A stretch of DNA of 64,000 bases from Sunxiuqinia sp963677175. GTDB lineage: Bacteria > Bacteroidota > Bacteroidia > Bacteroidales > Prolixibacteraceae. Positions 45,226 to 54,590 of this stretch are shown piece after piece. Under the pieces are notes generated by a model. The model saw nothing but the letters and a program-made list of their open reading frames with translations, was not told the origin of the DNA and made no database searches. Where the stretch lies: NCBI GenBank assembly GCA_963677175.2, contig CAXXES010000006.1, positions 248,001-312,000 on the forward strand, given 5' to 3'. Position 1 is the first letter of the stretch; each line of letters opens with the position of its first letter. The translations under genes and the position numbers were made by a program.

Positions 45226-46653
45226 TTAAAACACCCCGCGCACATTGGTGGTGCCACCACCTTCGAGCGTAACCGAAACCGGTTTGTTTTGTTTCCAGTT
45301 TCCGCTCGTGAAATCAGGCACGTCAATTGAGTTTGACCGGTTGGCCACCGACCATTCCGTAAGCGGAGTAATTACACTCCAAAGCGCAGCATCGTATACA
45401 TCCTGATCCAGCGGCAGACCATTGCGCAAACAATCAATCAAGCGCCAGTCCATCATGAAGTCCATTCCACCATGACCGCCAACTTTTTTAGCCATCTCTC
45501 CCACTTTCAACACGATTTCAGGCGTATATTTTTCTTCCAGAGCTTTCATTTCGGCCTCATCTACCCAGCTGTGTCCGAACGAAATTTTTGCCGGCTCCGG
45601 ATATTTACGGGCAATTCCTTTGGTTCCGCTCAACAGGTGAATGCGGGAATACGGGCGTGTGGAAGTCACGTCGTGCTGCACCACAATTGTCTTTCCCTTG
45701 TGAGTTCTGATTACCGACGTATTCATATTTCCGCGGTAGTTTTTGCCGCTAAACTCCTTATAGAAGGAATCGGCCTCCGCCAGCTCGTGGGCCCGTTCGG
45801 CCATCTGAAAATCAGCCGAAGACATGGCTACCAAGTAATCCATTTGATCGCCCCGGTTAATGTTCATTGCCTGACAAACCGGCCCTAAGCCATGCGTCGG
45901 GTACAAATTGCCATCCCGGTAATTTTCTTTCAGCCGCCACATGTCGTAATAAGCGTTTTTGTCGAAGTTCAGATCAACCAGGTTATGAATGTAAGCTCCT
46001 TCGCCATGAACAAGCTCGCCGAACAAACCCTGCCGGGCCATGTTTAGCGTTAGCAATTCAAAGAAATCGTAGCAACAATTCTCAAGCATCATGCAATGCT
46101 TCTGCGTCCGCTCCGAAGTCTCGACCAACTCCCAAGCCTCATCAACTGTTTTAGCCGCCGGAACCTCAACAGCCACATGCTTTCCTTGTTCCATAGCATA
46201 CACAGCCATTGGTGTATGCAAATCCCAGGGAGTACAAATGTAGACCAGGTCAATCTCATCGCTGTCGCACAAGGCTTTCCAAGAATCTTCCTGACCGTAA
46301 TATTCCTTAGCTGCTGGTAGTCCGGCGCCATTCAAGCGTTTCTGCGCATCTTTCACCTTGTCTTCGCGAATATCGCAGAACGCTTTGATCTCAACACCTT
46401 CAACATGCGACATTCGGACTGGTGCGCCCGACCCTCGCATGCCCAAACCAATAAAACCAACACGCACAACCGGAAGCTTGGGAGCAGCAAAGTTGCACAT
46501 GTTAAAACGCCCTAAAGATTTCTTTTGGGAACGAGTGAAATTCAAATTTTCAACACCCAAATTATTATTCGACCAGGCAGAAATACCAGTCATGGCTAAA
46601 CCAACCCCTAGAGTTGTGCGTTTCAGAAACGAACGACGATCATTTTTCTCCAT
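45226..46653 (-). CDS. GH109-type alpha-N-acetylgalactosaminidase (Gfo/Idh/MocA fold)
   Basis: The 475-residue protein has a twin-arginine signal (NDRRSFLKRTTLGVGLAMTG) and a Gfo/Idh/MocA Rossmann fold (VGFIGLGMRGSGAPVR). It matches the NAD-dependent GH109 glycosidases: VYICTPWDLHTPMAVYAMEQ, then GKHVAVEVPAA, CMMLENCCYDFFELLTLNMA, YPTHGLGPVCQAMNINRGDQ. These enzymes release terminal alpha-GalNAc by a redox mechanism with bound NAD. The Tat signal fits export with cofactor bound. Divergent amino-sugar genes support the substrate class. Confidence 0.88.
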   Translation of the reverse strand: MEKNDRRSFLKRTTLGVGLAMTGISAWSNNNLGVENLNFTRSQKKSLGRFNMCNFAAPKLPVVRVGFIGLGMRGSGAPVRMSHVEGVEIKAFCDIREDKVKDAQKRLNGAGLPAAKEYYGQEDSWKALCDSDEIDLVYICTPWDLHTPMAVYAMEQGKHVAVEVPAAKTVDEAWELVETSERTQKHCMMLENCCYDFFELLTLNMARQGLFGELVHGEGAYIHNLVDLNFDKNAYYDMWRLKENYRDGNLYPTHGLGPVCQAMNINRGDQMDYLVAMSSADFQMAERAHELAEADSFYKEFSGKNYRGNMNTSVIRTHKGKTIVVQHDVTSTRPYSRIHLLSGTKGIARKYPEPAKISFGHSWVDEAEMKALEEKYTPEIVLKVGEMAKKVGGHGGMDFMMDWRLIDCLRNGLPLDQDVYDAALWSVITPLTEWSVANRSNSIDVPDFTSGNWKQNKPVSVTLEGGGTTNVRGVF

Positions 46654-46773
46654 TCTTTTTCTATTTAGAAATTAACACATTGAAAATTGCTTTCTTCAAG
46701 ACCAATCAGACACACCCCCCCCGGCAAAAGCTTATCACTGCTAAAATACATGATTTTACAAATATATTAAAAG

Positions 46774-46793
46774 ATGTGTGTACGAACACACAT
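46774..46793. promoter_or_regulatory. perfect dyad between GH109 and nagB genes, candidate operator
   Basis: ATGTGTGT (46774-46781), a 4-nt centre, and ACACACAT (46786-46793) form a perfect 8-bp inverted repeat in the divergent promoter region. This is where a shared repressor of the amino-sugar genes would bind. A run of eight C (46715-46722) lies 50 bp away. Confidence 0.5.
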
Positions 46794-46915
46794 TTCCACT
46801 GAAATACTTTTCCCATCAAAAAATAGGTACTATTTTAGCACCGTCAATCGAGCTAAGAAAATCAGAAAAAATAAAAATATAAAAGGTTTAAACACTTCAA
46901 AAATTCAATAAACGC

Positions 46916-48826
46916 ATGAATACAAAAAACTTTCCTGCATCAACCGAAAAAATACCACTGCGTATTTTTGATAGCAAAGAAGAAGGCTCAGTTTTTATTG
47001 CCAACCAAATTGCAGCCGTTATTAAAGCCAAGAATGAGCTTGGACAAAATACAGTTTTGGGCTTGGCAACCGGTAGCTCTCCGCTTCGTGTTTACCGCGA
47101 ACTAATCCGAATACACCAGGAAGAAGGCCTGACTTTCAATAATGTTATCACGTTCAACCTGGATGAATACTACCAGGTAGAACCTGAAAACAAAGAGAGT
47201 TATCACTTTTTCATGTACGAACACTTTTTCAATCATATCGACATAAAGCCTGAAAACGTGCATATACCAAACGGAATGTTGTCGCCATCTGAAATTGATG
47301 ACTTTTGCCAGGAATATGACCGCAAGATCGCTTCATTAGGCAACATCGATGTTCAGCTTTTGGGAATTGGGCGCTCGGGACACATCGGGTTTAACGAACC
47401 CGGAGCAACAGAAACCACCACTACCCGACTGGTTAAATTAAATAAAATCACCATTGATGATGCCGCTGAGGCTTTTGATGGCGAAGAACATGTACCACTG
47501 CGGGCAATCACTATGGGCGTAAAAACGATTCTGAATGCCAAGAAGATTTTCATGGCAGTTTGGGGTGAATCGAAGGCAAAAATACTGGCCAAAGCAATAG
47601 AAGGACCGGTGGGAAATGATGTACCGGCCTCCTATTTACAAAAACATCCGAATGTGCTTTGCATTGCCGACGAGCCGGCAGCTTCGAAACTTACCAAATT
47701 TCAAACTCCGTGGCTCACTAATTTTTGTGACTGGGACAGTCACATGAAGAAAAAAGCGGTGATCTGGCTTTCGAAAAAAACAAACAAGCCCATGCTGAAG
47801 CTGACCGATAATGATTATAAACAATGGGGATTGGCTGATCTGTTGAAAACAACCGGCTCGGCTTACAATGTCAATATTGATATTCACAATCAAATTCAGC
47901 AAACCATTACCGGATGGCCGGGTGGAAAACCCAACACCGACGATAAAATCAGACCCGAACGATCAAATCCGTTTCCTAAGCGATCGATTATTTTTAGCCC
48001 CCACCCCGATGACGACGTGATTTCAATGGGAGGAACCTTAATTCGTCTGGCGGATCAAGGTCATGAAGTTCATGTTGCCTATCAAACATCGGGTAACATT
48101 GCCGTATTTGATGATGATGCCCATCGGTTTTCTGATTTTTTACTCGGATTTTCAAAGAAATTCAATATTGCTAAAGATGAGATTCAGCGTCTGCATCAAG
48201 AGATTGTTGACACCATTAAAAATGAGGATGCGGATTCGAATAATAATGAAAAAGTCTTGAAAATAAAAGGCCTGATCAGACAGGGTGAAGCGTCGGCCGC
48301 CTGCCGTTTTTGCGGTGTAAAAAATGAGAACGCTCACTTTCTGGAACTGCCTTTCTACGAAACAGGTCATGTCATTAAAAAAGAGCTATCGGAAGAAGAC
48401 GTAGACATCATTGTGGATCTTTTGCAAGAAATCAAACCACACCAAATCTTTGCCGCCGGCGATTTGCATGATCCACATGGCACCCACGCTGTTTGTTTAA
48501 ATGCGATTTTCAGAGCCATCGACCGGCTGAAGGCCGAAGACTGGATAAAAGATTGCTATGTTTGGCTTTATCGCGGAGCTTGGCACGAGTGGGAAATTGA
48601 AGATATTGAAATGGCCGTTCCGATCAGCCCCGAAGAACTAATGAAAAAGCGCAAAGCAATTTTCAAACACCAGTCGCAGAAAGATTCACCCGTATTTCCG
48701 GGAAAAGATAAAAGAGAGTTCTGGCAGCGGGCCGAAGATCGTAACCGCAATACAGCCAGACTATATGACAAGCTTGGGTTGACGGAATACGAAGCCATTG
48801 AAGCCTTCAAACGTTATAAATTCTAA
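46916..48826 (+). CDS. nagB: glucosamine-6-phosphate deaminase fused to a PIG-L/LmbE domain
   Basis: The 636-residue protein has two modules. Residues about 10-265 are NagB (GLATGSSPLRVYRELIR, NLDEYYQVEPENKESYHFFM, LLGIGRSGHIGFNEPG), which turns glucosamine-6-phosphate into fructose-6-phosphate and ammonia. Residues about 355-600 are a PIG-L/LmbE zinc deacetylase-like domain (IIFSPHPDDDVISMGGTLIR, DLHDPHGTH). The fusion is typical of Bacteroidota. Deacetylation and deamination on one chain would suit N-acetylhexosamine use. It heads a plus-strand operon with a kinase-like and a CBM9-like gene. Confidence 0.93.
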   Translation: MNTKNFPASTEKIPLRIFDSKEEGSVFIANQIAAVIKAKNELGQNTVLGLATGSSPLRVYRELIRIHQEEGLTFNNVITFNLDEYYQVEPENKESYHFFMYEHFFNHIDIKPENVHIPNGMLSPSEIDDFCQEYDRKIASLGNIDVQLLGIGRSGHIGFNEPGATETTTTRLVKLNKITIDDAAEAFDGEEHVPLRAITMGVKTILNAKKIFMAVWGESKAKILAKAIEGPVGNDVPASYLQKHPNVLCIADEPAASKLTKFQTPWLTNFCDWDSHMKKKAVIWLSKKTNKPMLKLTDNDYKQWGLADLLKTTGSAYNVNIDIHNQIQQTITGWPGGKPNTDDKIRPERSNPFPKRSIIFSPHPDDDVISMGGTLIRLADQGHEVHVAYQTSGNIAVFDDDAHRFSDFLLGFSKKFNIAKDEIQRLHQEIVDTIKNEDADSNNNEKVLKIKGLIRQGEASAACRFCGVKNENAHFLELPFYETGHVIKKELSEEDVDIIVDLLQEIKPHQIFAAGDLHDPHGTHAVCLNAIFRAIDRLKAEDWIKDCYVWLYRGAWHEWEIEDIEMAVPISPEELMKKRKAIFKHQSQKDSPVFPGKDKREFWQRAEDRNRNTARLYDKLGLTEYEAIEAFKRYKF

Positions 48827-48836
48827 ACCTCAAAAA

Positions 48837-49952
48837 ATGGATCAACCCGAAATAAGAGCGATTGCAAACCACTTTACGATATCTGGTGAGATCCGTGAGC
48901 TTCATGCTTACGGATCAGGACATATTCATGAAACTTTTCGTTTGAGGAATACTGATCCGGAACAGCCCGATTATATCCTTCAGAAGATCAACAACTCCAT
49001 ATTCACCAATGTGGAGGCCCTGATGCATAATATTGAAACGGTTATCAACCATCTGCATCAAAAGGGAGAAAGCCATTCCTCCCAAAACCGACAAGATAAA
49101 ATTCTATCGCTTGTGCCCACCAAAAACGGCAAAAGCTACTATCAGCATACCGATGGTAGCTACTGGCGAGTGTACCTGTTTTTGAAAGGAACCAAAGGCT
49201 ATGACCTGATTGAGAATGACAAGCAAGCGCTTGAAGGTGGGCGGGCTTACGGCCAGTTCATTGCTGATTTGGCTGATCTTGATCCGACAAAAATTCATGA
49301 AATATTGCCTGATTTTCACAACATCGAACACCGCTTGAATCAGCTGGATAAAGCAATTGCCAGCGATCCGGAAAACCGGCTGAAAGACCTGAATCGGGAA
49401 GTTGATTTTGTGAAGGAAAGGGCCGACCGGATGAAACAGATCAAACAAATGGGCGATGCAGGAAAACTGCCTTTGCGAATTACACATAACGACACTAAGT
49501 TTAACAATGTGTTGTTGAATGAAAAAGATGAAGCACAGTGCGTAATAGACCTGGACACCATTATGCCCGGCTATATAGCCTATGATTTTGGCGATGCAAT
49601 CCGGACAATTATCAATACGGCTGAAGAAGATGAACCTGATCTCGAAAAAATCAAGCTCAACATAGGCTTATTCAAGTCTTTTGCTGAAGGGTTTATTGAG
49701 AAAACACAGGCAATCCTTACCGAAAACGAAGTTTATTCGTTGTCGCAAAGCTGCTTGCTGCTACCCTATATTATGGGGGTTCGTTTCCTGACCGATTATA
49801 TTGACGGCGATCATTACTATAAAATTCATTCGCCGCACCATAACCGGCAACGTGCCCGGGCCCAGTTCGAGTTAGTGAGAAAACTGGAAGGGAAGTTTGA
49901 AGAAATACAACAAACCATTCAAAACATCAGTAAAAAAAACCTATGCATTTAG
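48837..49952 (+). CDS. APH-family sugar kinase, N-acetylhexosamine kinase-like
   Basis: The 371-residue protein is an aminoglycoside-phosphotransferase-fold kinase. Catalytic HND is in RITHNDTKFNNVLLN and the metal Asp in CVIDLDTIMPGYIAYDFGDA. It resembles N-acetylhexosamine 1-kinases (NahK) of Bacteroidota and bifidobacteria. ATG 48837 lies 10 bp after nagB. With GH109 and NagB it would phosphorylate released GalNAc or GlcNAc. The downstream gene overlaps its end by 10 bp. Confidence 0.8.
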   Translation: MDQPEIRAIANHFTISGEIRELHAYGSGHIHETFRLRNTDPEQPDYILQKINNSIFTNVEALMHNIETVINHLHQKGESHSSQNRQDKILSLVPTKNGKSYYQHTDGSYWRVYLFLKGTKGYDLIENDKQALEGGRAYGQFIADLADLDPTKIHEILPDFHNIEHRLNQLDKAIASDPENRLKDLNREVDFVKERADRMKQIKQMGDAGKLPLRITHNDTKFNNVLLNEKDEAQCVIDLDTIMPGYIAYDFGDAIRTIINTAEEDEPDLEKIKLNIGLFKSFAEGFIEKTQAILTENEVYSLSQSCLLLPYIMGVRFLTDYIDGDHYYKIHSPHHNRQRARAQFELVRKLEGKFEEIQQTIQNISKKNLCI

Positions 49953-50581
49953 AAATTCCTAAACTCAATTTTGCGGTTCATCATCCAAAAGAGCTGAAAA
50001 TCGTTTTTGAAGCATTGCCCGAAATTCCGCTAGCTTGCTTTTCGTGGGACACGCCATCTTCGAAACCTAAAGTTGGTTTTAAAATCGCCCATAACAATGA
50101 AACGGTATTTTTACACTACCACGTTCGCGAGGATGAAATGCTTGCCCGGTTCAGCCGACATAACCAACCAGTTTACACGGATAGCTGTGTTGAGTTTTTT
50201 ATGGCCTTTAACGATGAACCCAACTATTATAATTTTGAGTTCAACAGTTTGGGGACCTGTTTGGCAGCCTGGGGACCCGATCGTAATCAGCGGGAGCCAA
50301 TCGCCCCCGAAGTGCTCGATCAAATTCAAACCAGAACAACAATCAACAGGCTGAATCAGGGACAATCGCCTCGTTTCGAGTGGCAGATTTCTATTCAATT
50401 ACCGGTTTCAGTTTTTGTGAAAAACAAAATTAGCCAATTATCCGAAACCAAAGCACGAGCCAATTTCTACAAATGTGGCGATGACCTTTCGGAGCCTCAT
50501 TTCATCAGCTGGAAAAAAATTAAAACCAGCACCCCAGATTTTCATCAACCCTCTTTTTTTGGAGAATTATCATTTTTATAA
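49943..50581 (+). CDS. CBM9-like carbohydrate-binding domain protein
   Basis: The 212-residue protein is a single beta-sandwich of the family-9-like carbohydrate-binding type (KVGFKIAHNNETVFLHYHVR, DSCVEFFMAFNDEPNYYNFE, FNSLGTCLAAWGPDRNQ). No signal peptide is visible, so it would be cytoplasmic, which is odd for a binding module but common for this family in Bacteroidota. It is translationally coupled to the kinase gene. It is followed by a bidirectional terminator. Confidence 0.75.
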   Translation: MHLEIPKLNFAVHHPKELKIVFEALPEIPLACFSWDTPSSKPKVGFKIAHNNETVFLHYHVREDEMLARFSRHNQPVYTDSCVEFFMAFNDEPNYYNFEFNSLGTCLAAWGPDRNQREPIAPEVLDQIQTRTTINRLNQGQSPRFEWQISIQLPVSVFVKNKISQLSETKARANFYKCGDDLSEPHFISWKKIKTSTPDFHQPSFFGELSFL

Positions 50582-50631
50582 ATCCGTTTTTTTCTCTGTC
50601 CTAAAAGGTTGACTAAATGTTGGCTAAAAGA

Positions 50632-50661
50632 AAAACCGAACACTTAAAAGTATTCGGTTTT
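50632..50661. terminator. bidirectional terminator between the CBM9-like gene and tRNA-Phe
   Basis: AAAACCGAA and TTCGGTTTT, with inner ACTT/AAGT pairing, form a long stem with A-run and T-run on either side. It serves the plus-strand operon and the minus-strand tRNA. Confidence 0.8.
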
Positions 50662-50680
50662 TTATTTTCATTTTTTGAAG

Positions 50681-50753
<73 letters not shown>

Positions 50754-50874
50754 ATTGGCTTTTTGCGCTGGCAAATATAAGTCAAAATATTTAACTACAA
50801 AACATTTTTTTGCCCCCAAACAGTAAAAAAATCAAGGCTCAGGCAGAACCTTTTCTTTTTCATAGATTTATCAA

Positions 50875-50904
50875 TTGAATTTCCGCTTACGTTTTCTATT
50901 TTTG
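50875..50904 (+). promoter_or_regulatory. promoter of the M16 peptidase gene
   Basis: TTG (50875-50877), a 19-nt gap, and TATTTTTG (50897-50904) match the Bacteroidota promoter well. The start codon lies 20 nt further on, so the leader is very short. Confidence 0.7.
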
Positions 50905-50923
50905 CACTCCAATTTAAGAGAAT

Positions 50924-52144
50924 GTGAGAATAAACACCCATACATTAAGCAATGGAATCCGGCTTATTCATCAGCAAGTGGAATCGCCGGCTGCCCATTT
51001 TGGCATGATTCTAAATACTGGCTCCAGAGATGAAGCGCCCCATCAACAAGGGATTGCCCATTTCATTGAGCATGTCATTTTTAAAGGAACAAAAAAACGA
51101 AAGGCTTATCACATTGTGAGCCGGATTGAAGACGTGGGCGGTGAGATTAACGCCTATACATCGAAAGAAGAAACGGCTATTTATGCATCGTTTTTGAATG
51201 AACACTACGACCGGAGCATGGAACTGATAAGTGATATCCTAATCAACAGCACCTTTCCGGCCAAAGAAGTGGAACGCGAAAAAGAGGTCGTGCTCGAAGA
51301 AATTAATTCGTATAAAGACAGTCCTTCGGAATTGATTTTTGATGATTTTGACGAATTGCTGTTCGATGGGCACCCGATAGCCCGTAATATCCTGGGGACT
51401 CCTGATCATGTGAAGTCATTCAGTCGTGAAGCTATTTTTGAGTTTCTTCAGGATAATTACCACACCGATGAAATGGTACTAAGTTCCGTAGGGAATATTT
51501 CGTTTGAGAAATTCTTACTTCTCTCAGAAAAATATTTTGCCCCAATACCTGCCCGTCTCCGGACTAAAAAGCGCTTGCTGTTCGATCATTATACACCGGG
51601 AACACGCCAGGTAAAACGTGACACTTTTCAAACGCACTGCGTGATTGGCAACATTGCTTACAATGCGCAGGACAAAAAACGCATGGGCATGGTGTTGCTC
51701 AACAACATTTTGGGCGGACAGTCGATGAATTCGCGGTTAAACCTAGCTTTACGCGAACGAAATGGTATGGCTTACAATGTAGAGTCGGGCTACACGGCTT
51801 ATTCGGATACAGGCCAGTTCAGCGTGTACTTTGGAACCGAACATGAAAATCTCGACCGGGCACTCAGCCTGGTCAATAAGGAATTCAGGCTACTGAAAAA
51901 TAAAGAGCTGGGCATTCTGCAGCTAAGCAAAGCCAAAAAACAGCTGATTGGACAAATCGCCCTTTCGAGCGAAAACCGCGACGACCTAATGCTGACCTTG
52001 GGTAAAAGTTTTTTGCTTTATAATAAAGTGGACAGCTTGCCGCGAATCTATCAAAAAATTGAAGCCATTACCGGGCAACAACTCATGGAAATAGCCAATG
52101 AAATTTTTGAAGAACGGCAGTTGAGCATTTTAACCTACGAATAA
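50924..52144 (+). CDS. M16 family zinc peptidase
   Basis: The 406-residue protein is a single-chain M16 (insulinase/MPP-type) peptidase. The inverted zinc motif HFIEH (residues 46-50) and the distal Glu region (EREKEVVLEEINSYKD) are present, so the site should be active. The C-terminal half holds the second M16 domain (NNILGGQSMNSRLNLALRER, then NGMAYNVESGYTAYSD). No signal peptide is seen. It starts with GTG 50924 (an overlapping ATG at 50922 runs into TGA). Its stop overlaps the next start by one base. Confidence 0.9.
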   Translation: MRINTHTLSNGIRLIHQQVESPAAHFGMILNTGSRDEAPHQQGIAHFIEHVIFKGTKKRKAYHIVSRIEDVGGEINAYTSKEETAIYASFLNEHYDRSMELISDILINSTFPAKEVEREKEVVLEEINSYKDSPSELIFDDFDELLFDGHPIARNILGTPDHVKSFSREAIFEFLQDNYHTDEMVLSSVGNISFEKFLLLSEKYFAPIPARLRTKKRLLFDHYTPGTRQVKRDTFQTHCVIGNIAYNAQDKKRMGMVLLNNILGGQSMNSRLNLALRERNGMAYNVESGYTAYSDTGQFSVYFGTEHENLDRALSLVNKEFRLLKNKELGILQLSKAKKQLIGQIALSSENRDDLMLTLGKSFLLYNKVDSLPRIYQKIEAITGQQLMEIANEIFEERQLSILTYE

Positions 52145-52782
52145 TGAAATTATCGGCTAAACTCGAAAACTACATGCTGGCTCATCTTGATGATGAGGAC
52201 CCGGTGCTCCAGGAGCTGGAACGCGACACTTTTATGAATGTGCTTCGCCCGCGCATGCTGTCAGGCCATATTCAGGGCAGCATGTTGACTATGCTCAGCC
52301 AGATGATTCACCCCAAACGAATTCTGGAAATCGGAACCTACACAGGCTATTCGGCCATTTGTCTGGCAAAAGGGCTGCAAGATCACGGGTATTTGCATAC
52401 CATTGAGATTAATGATGAGCTGGAAGAGATCGCTCAAAAGTACTTTGAGAAGGCTGGATTACAGCATAAAATTCTGCAACATATTGGCGATGCCAAAGAG
52501 ATCATTCCGAACTTGCAGGAGTACTTTGACCTGGTTTTTATTGATGGCGACAAACGCGATTATCCAGCTTATTTTGACTTAGTGATTGACAAAGTGCCAT
52601 CGGGCGGGATTTTGATTGCCGATAACATTTTGTGGAATGGCAAAGTGGTAGAAGATGTGGCTCCAAACGATGAACAAACCCGGGGAATTTTAGCATTCAA
52701 CCAAAAGGTGAAGGAAGACCCGCGCGTTAGTCAAACCATCCTGCCTTTACGAGACGGGCTGATGCTTATCCGAAAGAAATAG
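52144..52782 (+). CDS. SAM-dependent O-methyltransferase (family 3, COMT-like)
   Basis: The 212-residue protein has the methyltransferase motif I (RILEIGTYTGYSAICLAKGL), LVFIDGDKRDYPAYFDLVID and GGILIADNILWNGKVV, typical of catechol- or caffeoyl-CoA-type O-methyltransferases. The start overlaps the M16 stop (TAATG), so translation is coupled. The natural substrate is unknown; in bacteria such genes often travel with tRNA- or peptidase-related genes. Confidence 0.9.
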   Translation: MKLSAKLENYMLAHLDDEDPVLQELERDTFMNVLRPRMLSGHIQGSMLTMLSQMIHPKRILEIGTYTGYSAICLAKGLQDHGYLHTIEINDELEEIAQKYFEKAGLQHKILQHIGDAKEIIPNLQEYFDLVFIDGDKRDYPAYFDLVIDKVPSGGILIADNILWNGKVVEDVAPNDEQTRGILAFNQKVKEDPRVSQTILPLRDGLMLIRKK

Positions 52783-52937
52783 CATAGCTGGATGCTGAGA
52801 TGTCTGAAAGCAGATCGCGCTAACGGAATGCAAGATTATTTCTAACCTAATTGAAATCAAGATGCACATCGGTTCTTTTAATAAATTAAAATTCATAAAA
52901 ACCACAATAGACATATAGAACACATAGAAAAATCTGA

Positions 52938-54371
52938 CTATGCTCCCAACGATCGCAATCCCTGAATAAAATTCTTTTTCGCTTTGGCTGATCTGACATT
53001 GGCACCCGGGCCCGCAATACAACCGCCTTCGCAAGCCATCACTTCGTAAAACTGAACAGCATTCTTTCCTTTCTCCAACAGTTTGATTTGCCTGATCGCA
53101 GCTTTATCAATGCCATCAATCTGCTCAAAGGTGAAGTTTTCCACTTTCTTTTCAGCCAAAACCGCTTTCAGTACGCCACCGCTTTGTGCAAATCCCCGCG
53201 ATTCAATTGTATAGCTTTCCAGCGGCAGGGCTTCCATCTTTTCAGGTTGAATATTCATCCCTTCCATCATGGCGTCCAGTTCTTCGAAGCTCAGCACAAA
53301 GTCGACTGAACCCAAATCACGGGCTTCTTTTCGTTTCGCAACACATGGTCCAACAAATACCAGCTTGGCATCGGGGCGCTGCTCCCGCAGTTCTTCGGCT
53401 GTATAAGCCATGGGCGATGGCGTGTGCGACACATTGGCAAGCAGACCGGGGGCGTGCTTCCGTACCGTTTCAACATACGATGGACAGCATGAAGTGGTCA
53501 TAAAGGCTTCGCCTTGCTCCAACTTTTCTTTCAGCTCTTCGGCTTCGTGCCGGGCTGTTTTTTCTGCTCCCCGCGCCACTTCCACCACTTCGGCAAAACC
53601 AATTTCCTTGATGGCGGCCAGCACTTTTCCGGGTGCTTCGGCGTATTGGGCCAAAATTGCCGGAGCAACCAAAGCGATTACCTGCTGTTTCTGCTCTATT
53701 GATTTCAACACATCAATGATGGCTGATAGTTCGAAAATGGCACCAAACGGGCAGGCCGTAATGCATTTACCGCAATAGATGCATTTATCCTCGTTGATTT
53801 CTTCCACGCCACTGGCATTTTTAGTGATGGCACCCACCGGGCACGCCTCTTCGCAGGGAATTGGAATGTAAACAATAGCGTGGTAGGGGCATGCTTTTTG
53901 ACATAATCCGCAATTAACACATTCTTCGGCTTTAATTTCAGTTTGTCCTGACGGTGTAAACCGAATGGCATTTTTCGGACAGTTCATTACGCAAGGGCTG
54001 GCCACACAACCCCTACAAAGATTGGTAACCACATAGTTAGCCTGCACGCAGCTGGTACATGCTTCATCCACCACAGTCAGAATATTTTCCGATAGGATTT
54101 TTCGTTGCAGCGACTTCTCCGCATAATTTTTCAGCGGAACCAAATCAATATCAGCTTCGGGAACTTCAAAGCCCAACAGCGGAAGCATTTTGTAACGCGT
54201 AATGGCTCGTTCCTTATAAATGCAACAGCGTCCACGCGCTTTTCTATTTTTGGGATACAGCTCCACGGGAAGTTGGTCAATTTTGGAAACTAATTCACCT
54301 TGTTGAAACAGCTTAACCACCCGGGCCATCAGCTCGTGTCGGATGATCATGATGTTGTTCAGATACGCCAT
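52938..54371 (-). CDS. monomeric [FeFe] hydrogenase, group B-like
   Basis: The 477-residue protein has several ferredoxin-like sites (CRGCVASPCVMNCP, CVNCGLCQKACPYHAIVY, CIYCGKCITACPFGAIF) and a C-terminal hydrogenase domain. H-cluster motifs are TTSCCPSYV, VGPCVAKRKEA and EVMACEGGCIAGPG. The variants (TSCCPSY and GPC instead of MPC) point to the less studied group B rather than group A. It would make or oxidise H2 with ferredoxin in fermentation. No hydE, hydF or hydG maturase is in the window. It is a single gene, divergent from the AraC-type regulator. Confidence 0.85.
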   Translation of the reverse strand: MAYLNNIMIIRHELMARVVKLFQQGELVSKIDQLPVELYPKNRKARGRCCIYKERAITRYKMLPLLGFEVPEADIDLVPLKNYAEKSLQRKILSENILTVVDEACTSCVQANYVVTNLCRGCVASPCVMNCPKNAIRFTPSGQTEIKAEECVNCGLCQKACPYHAIVYIPIPCEEACPVGAITKNASGVEEINEDKCIYCGKCITACPFGAIFELSAIIDVLKSIEQKQQVIALVAPAILAQYAEAPGKVLAAIKEIGFAEVVEVARGAEKTARHEAEELKEKLEQGEAFMTTSCCPSYVETVRKHAPGLLANVSHTPSPMAYTAEELREQRPDAKLVFVGPCVAKRKEARDLGSVDFVLSFEELDAMMEGMNIQPEKMEALPLESYTIESRGFAQSGGVLKAVLAEKKVENFTFEQIDGIDKAAIRQIKLLEKGKNAVQFYEVMACEGGCIAGPGANVRSAKAKKNFIQGLRSLGA

Positions 54372-54590
54372 TTTTTGCCTTGTTTTTCTGGCGGCAAAGG
54401 TAACTTTTTTTCATGCTGCACAACATGTTTTGTGGTTTTAAGGCTTCATTTCTTTCGTGTTTTTCAAACGATTTTTTTCAAGCATGACCTGAAAACGACA
54501 TGGATTGTGGTTTTACTTCTCAGAATAAATTAAAGATGCCTACCGGAATCATCCGGAAATGGATATTTTTACAACACAAAAGCGAATCCT

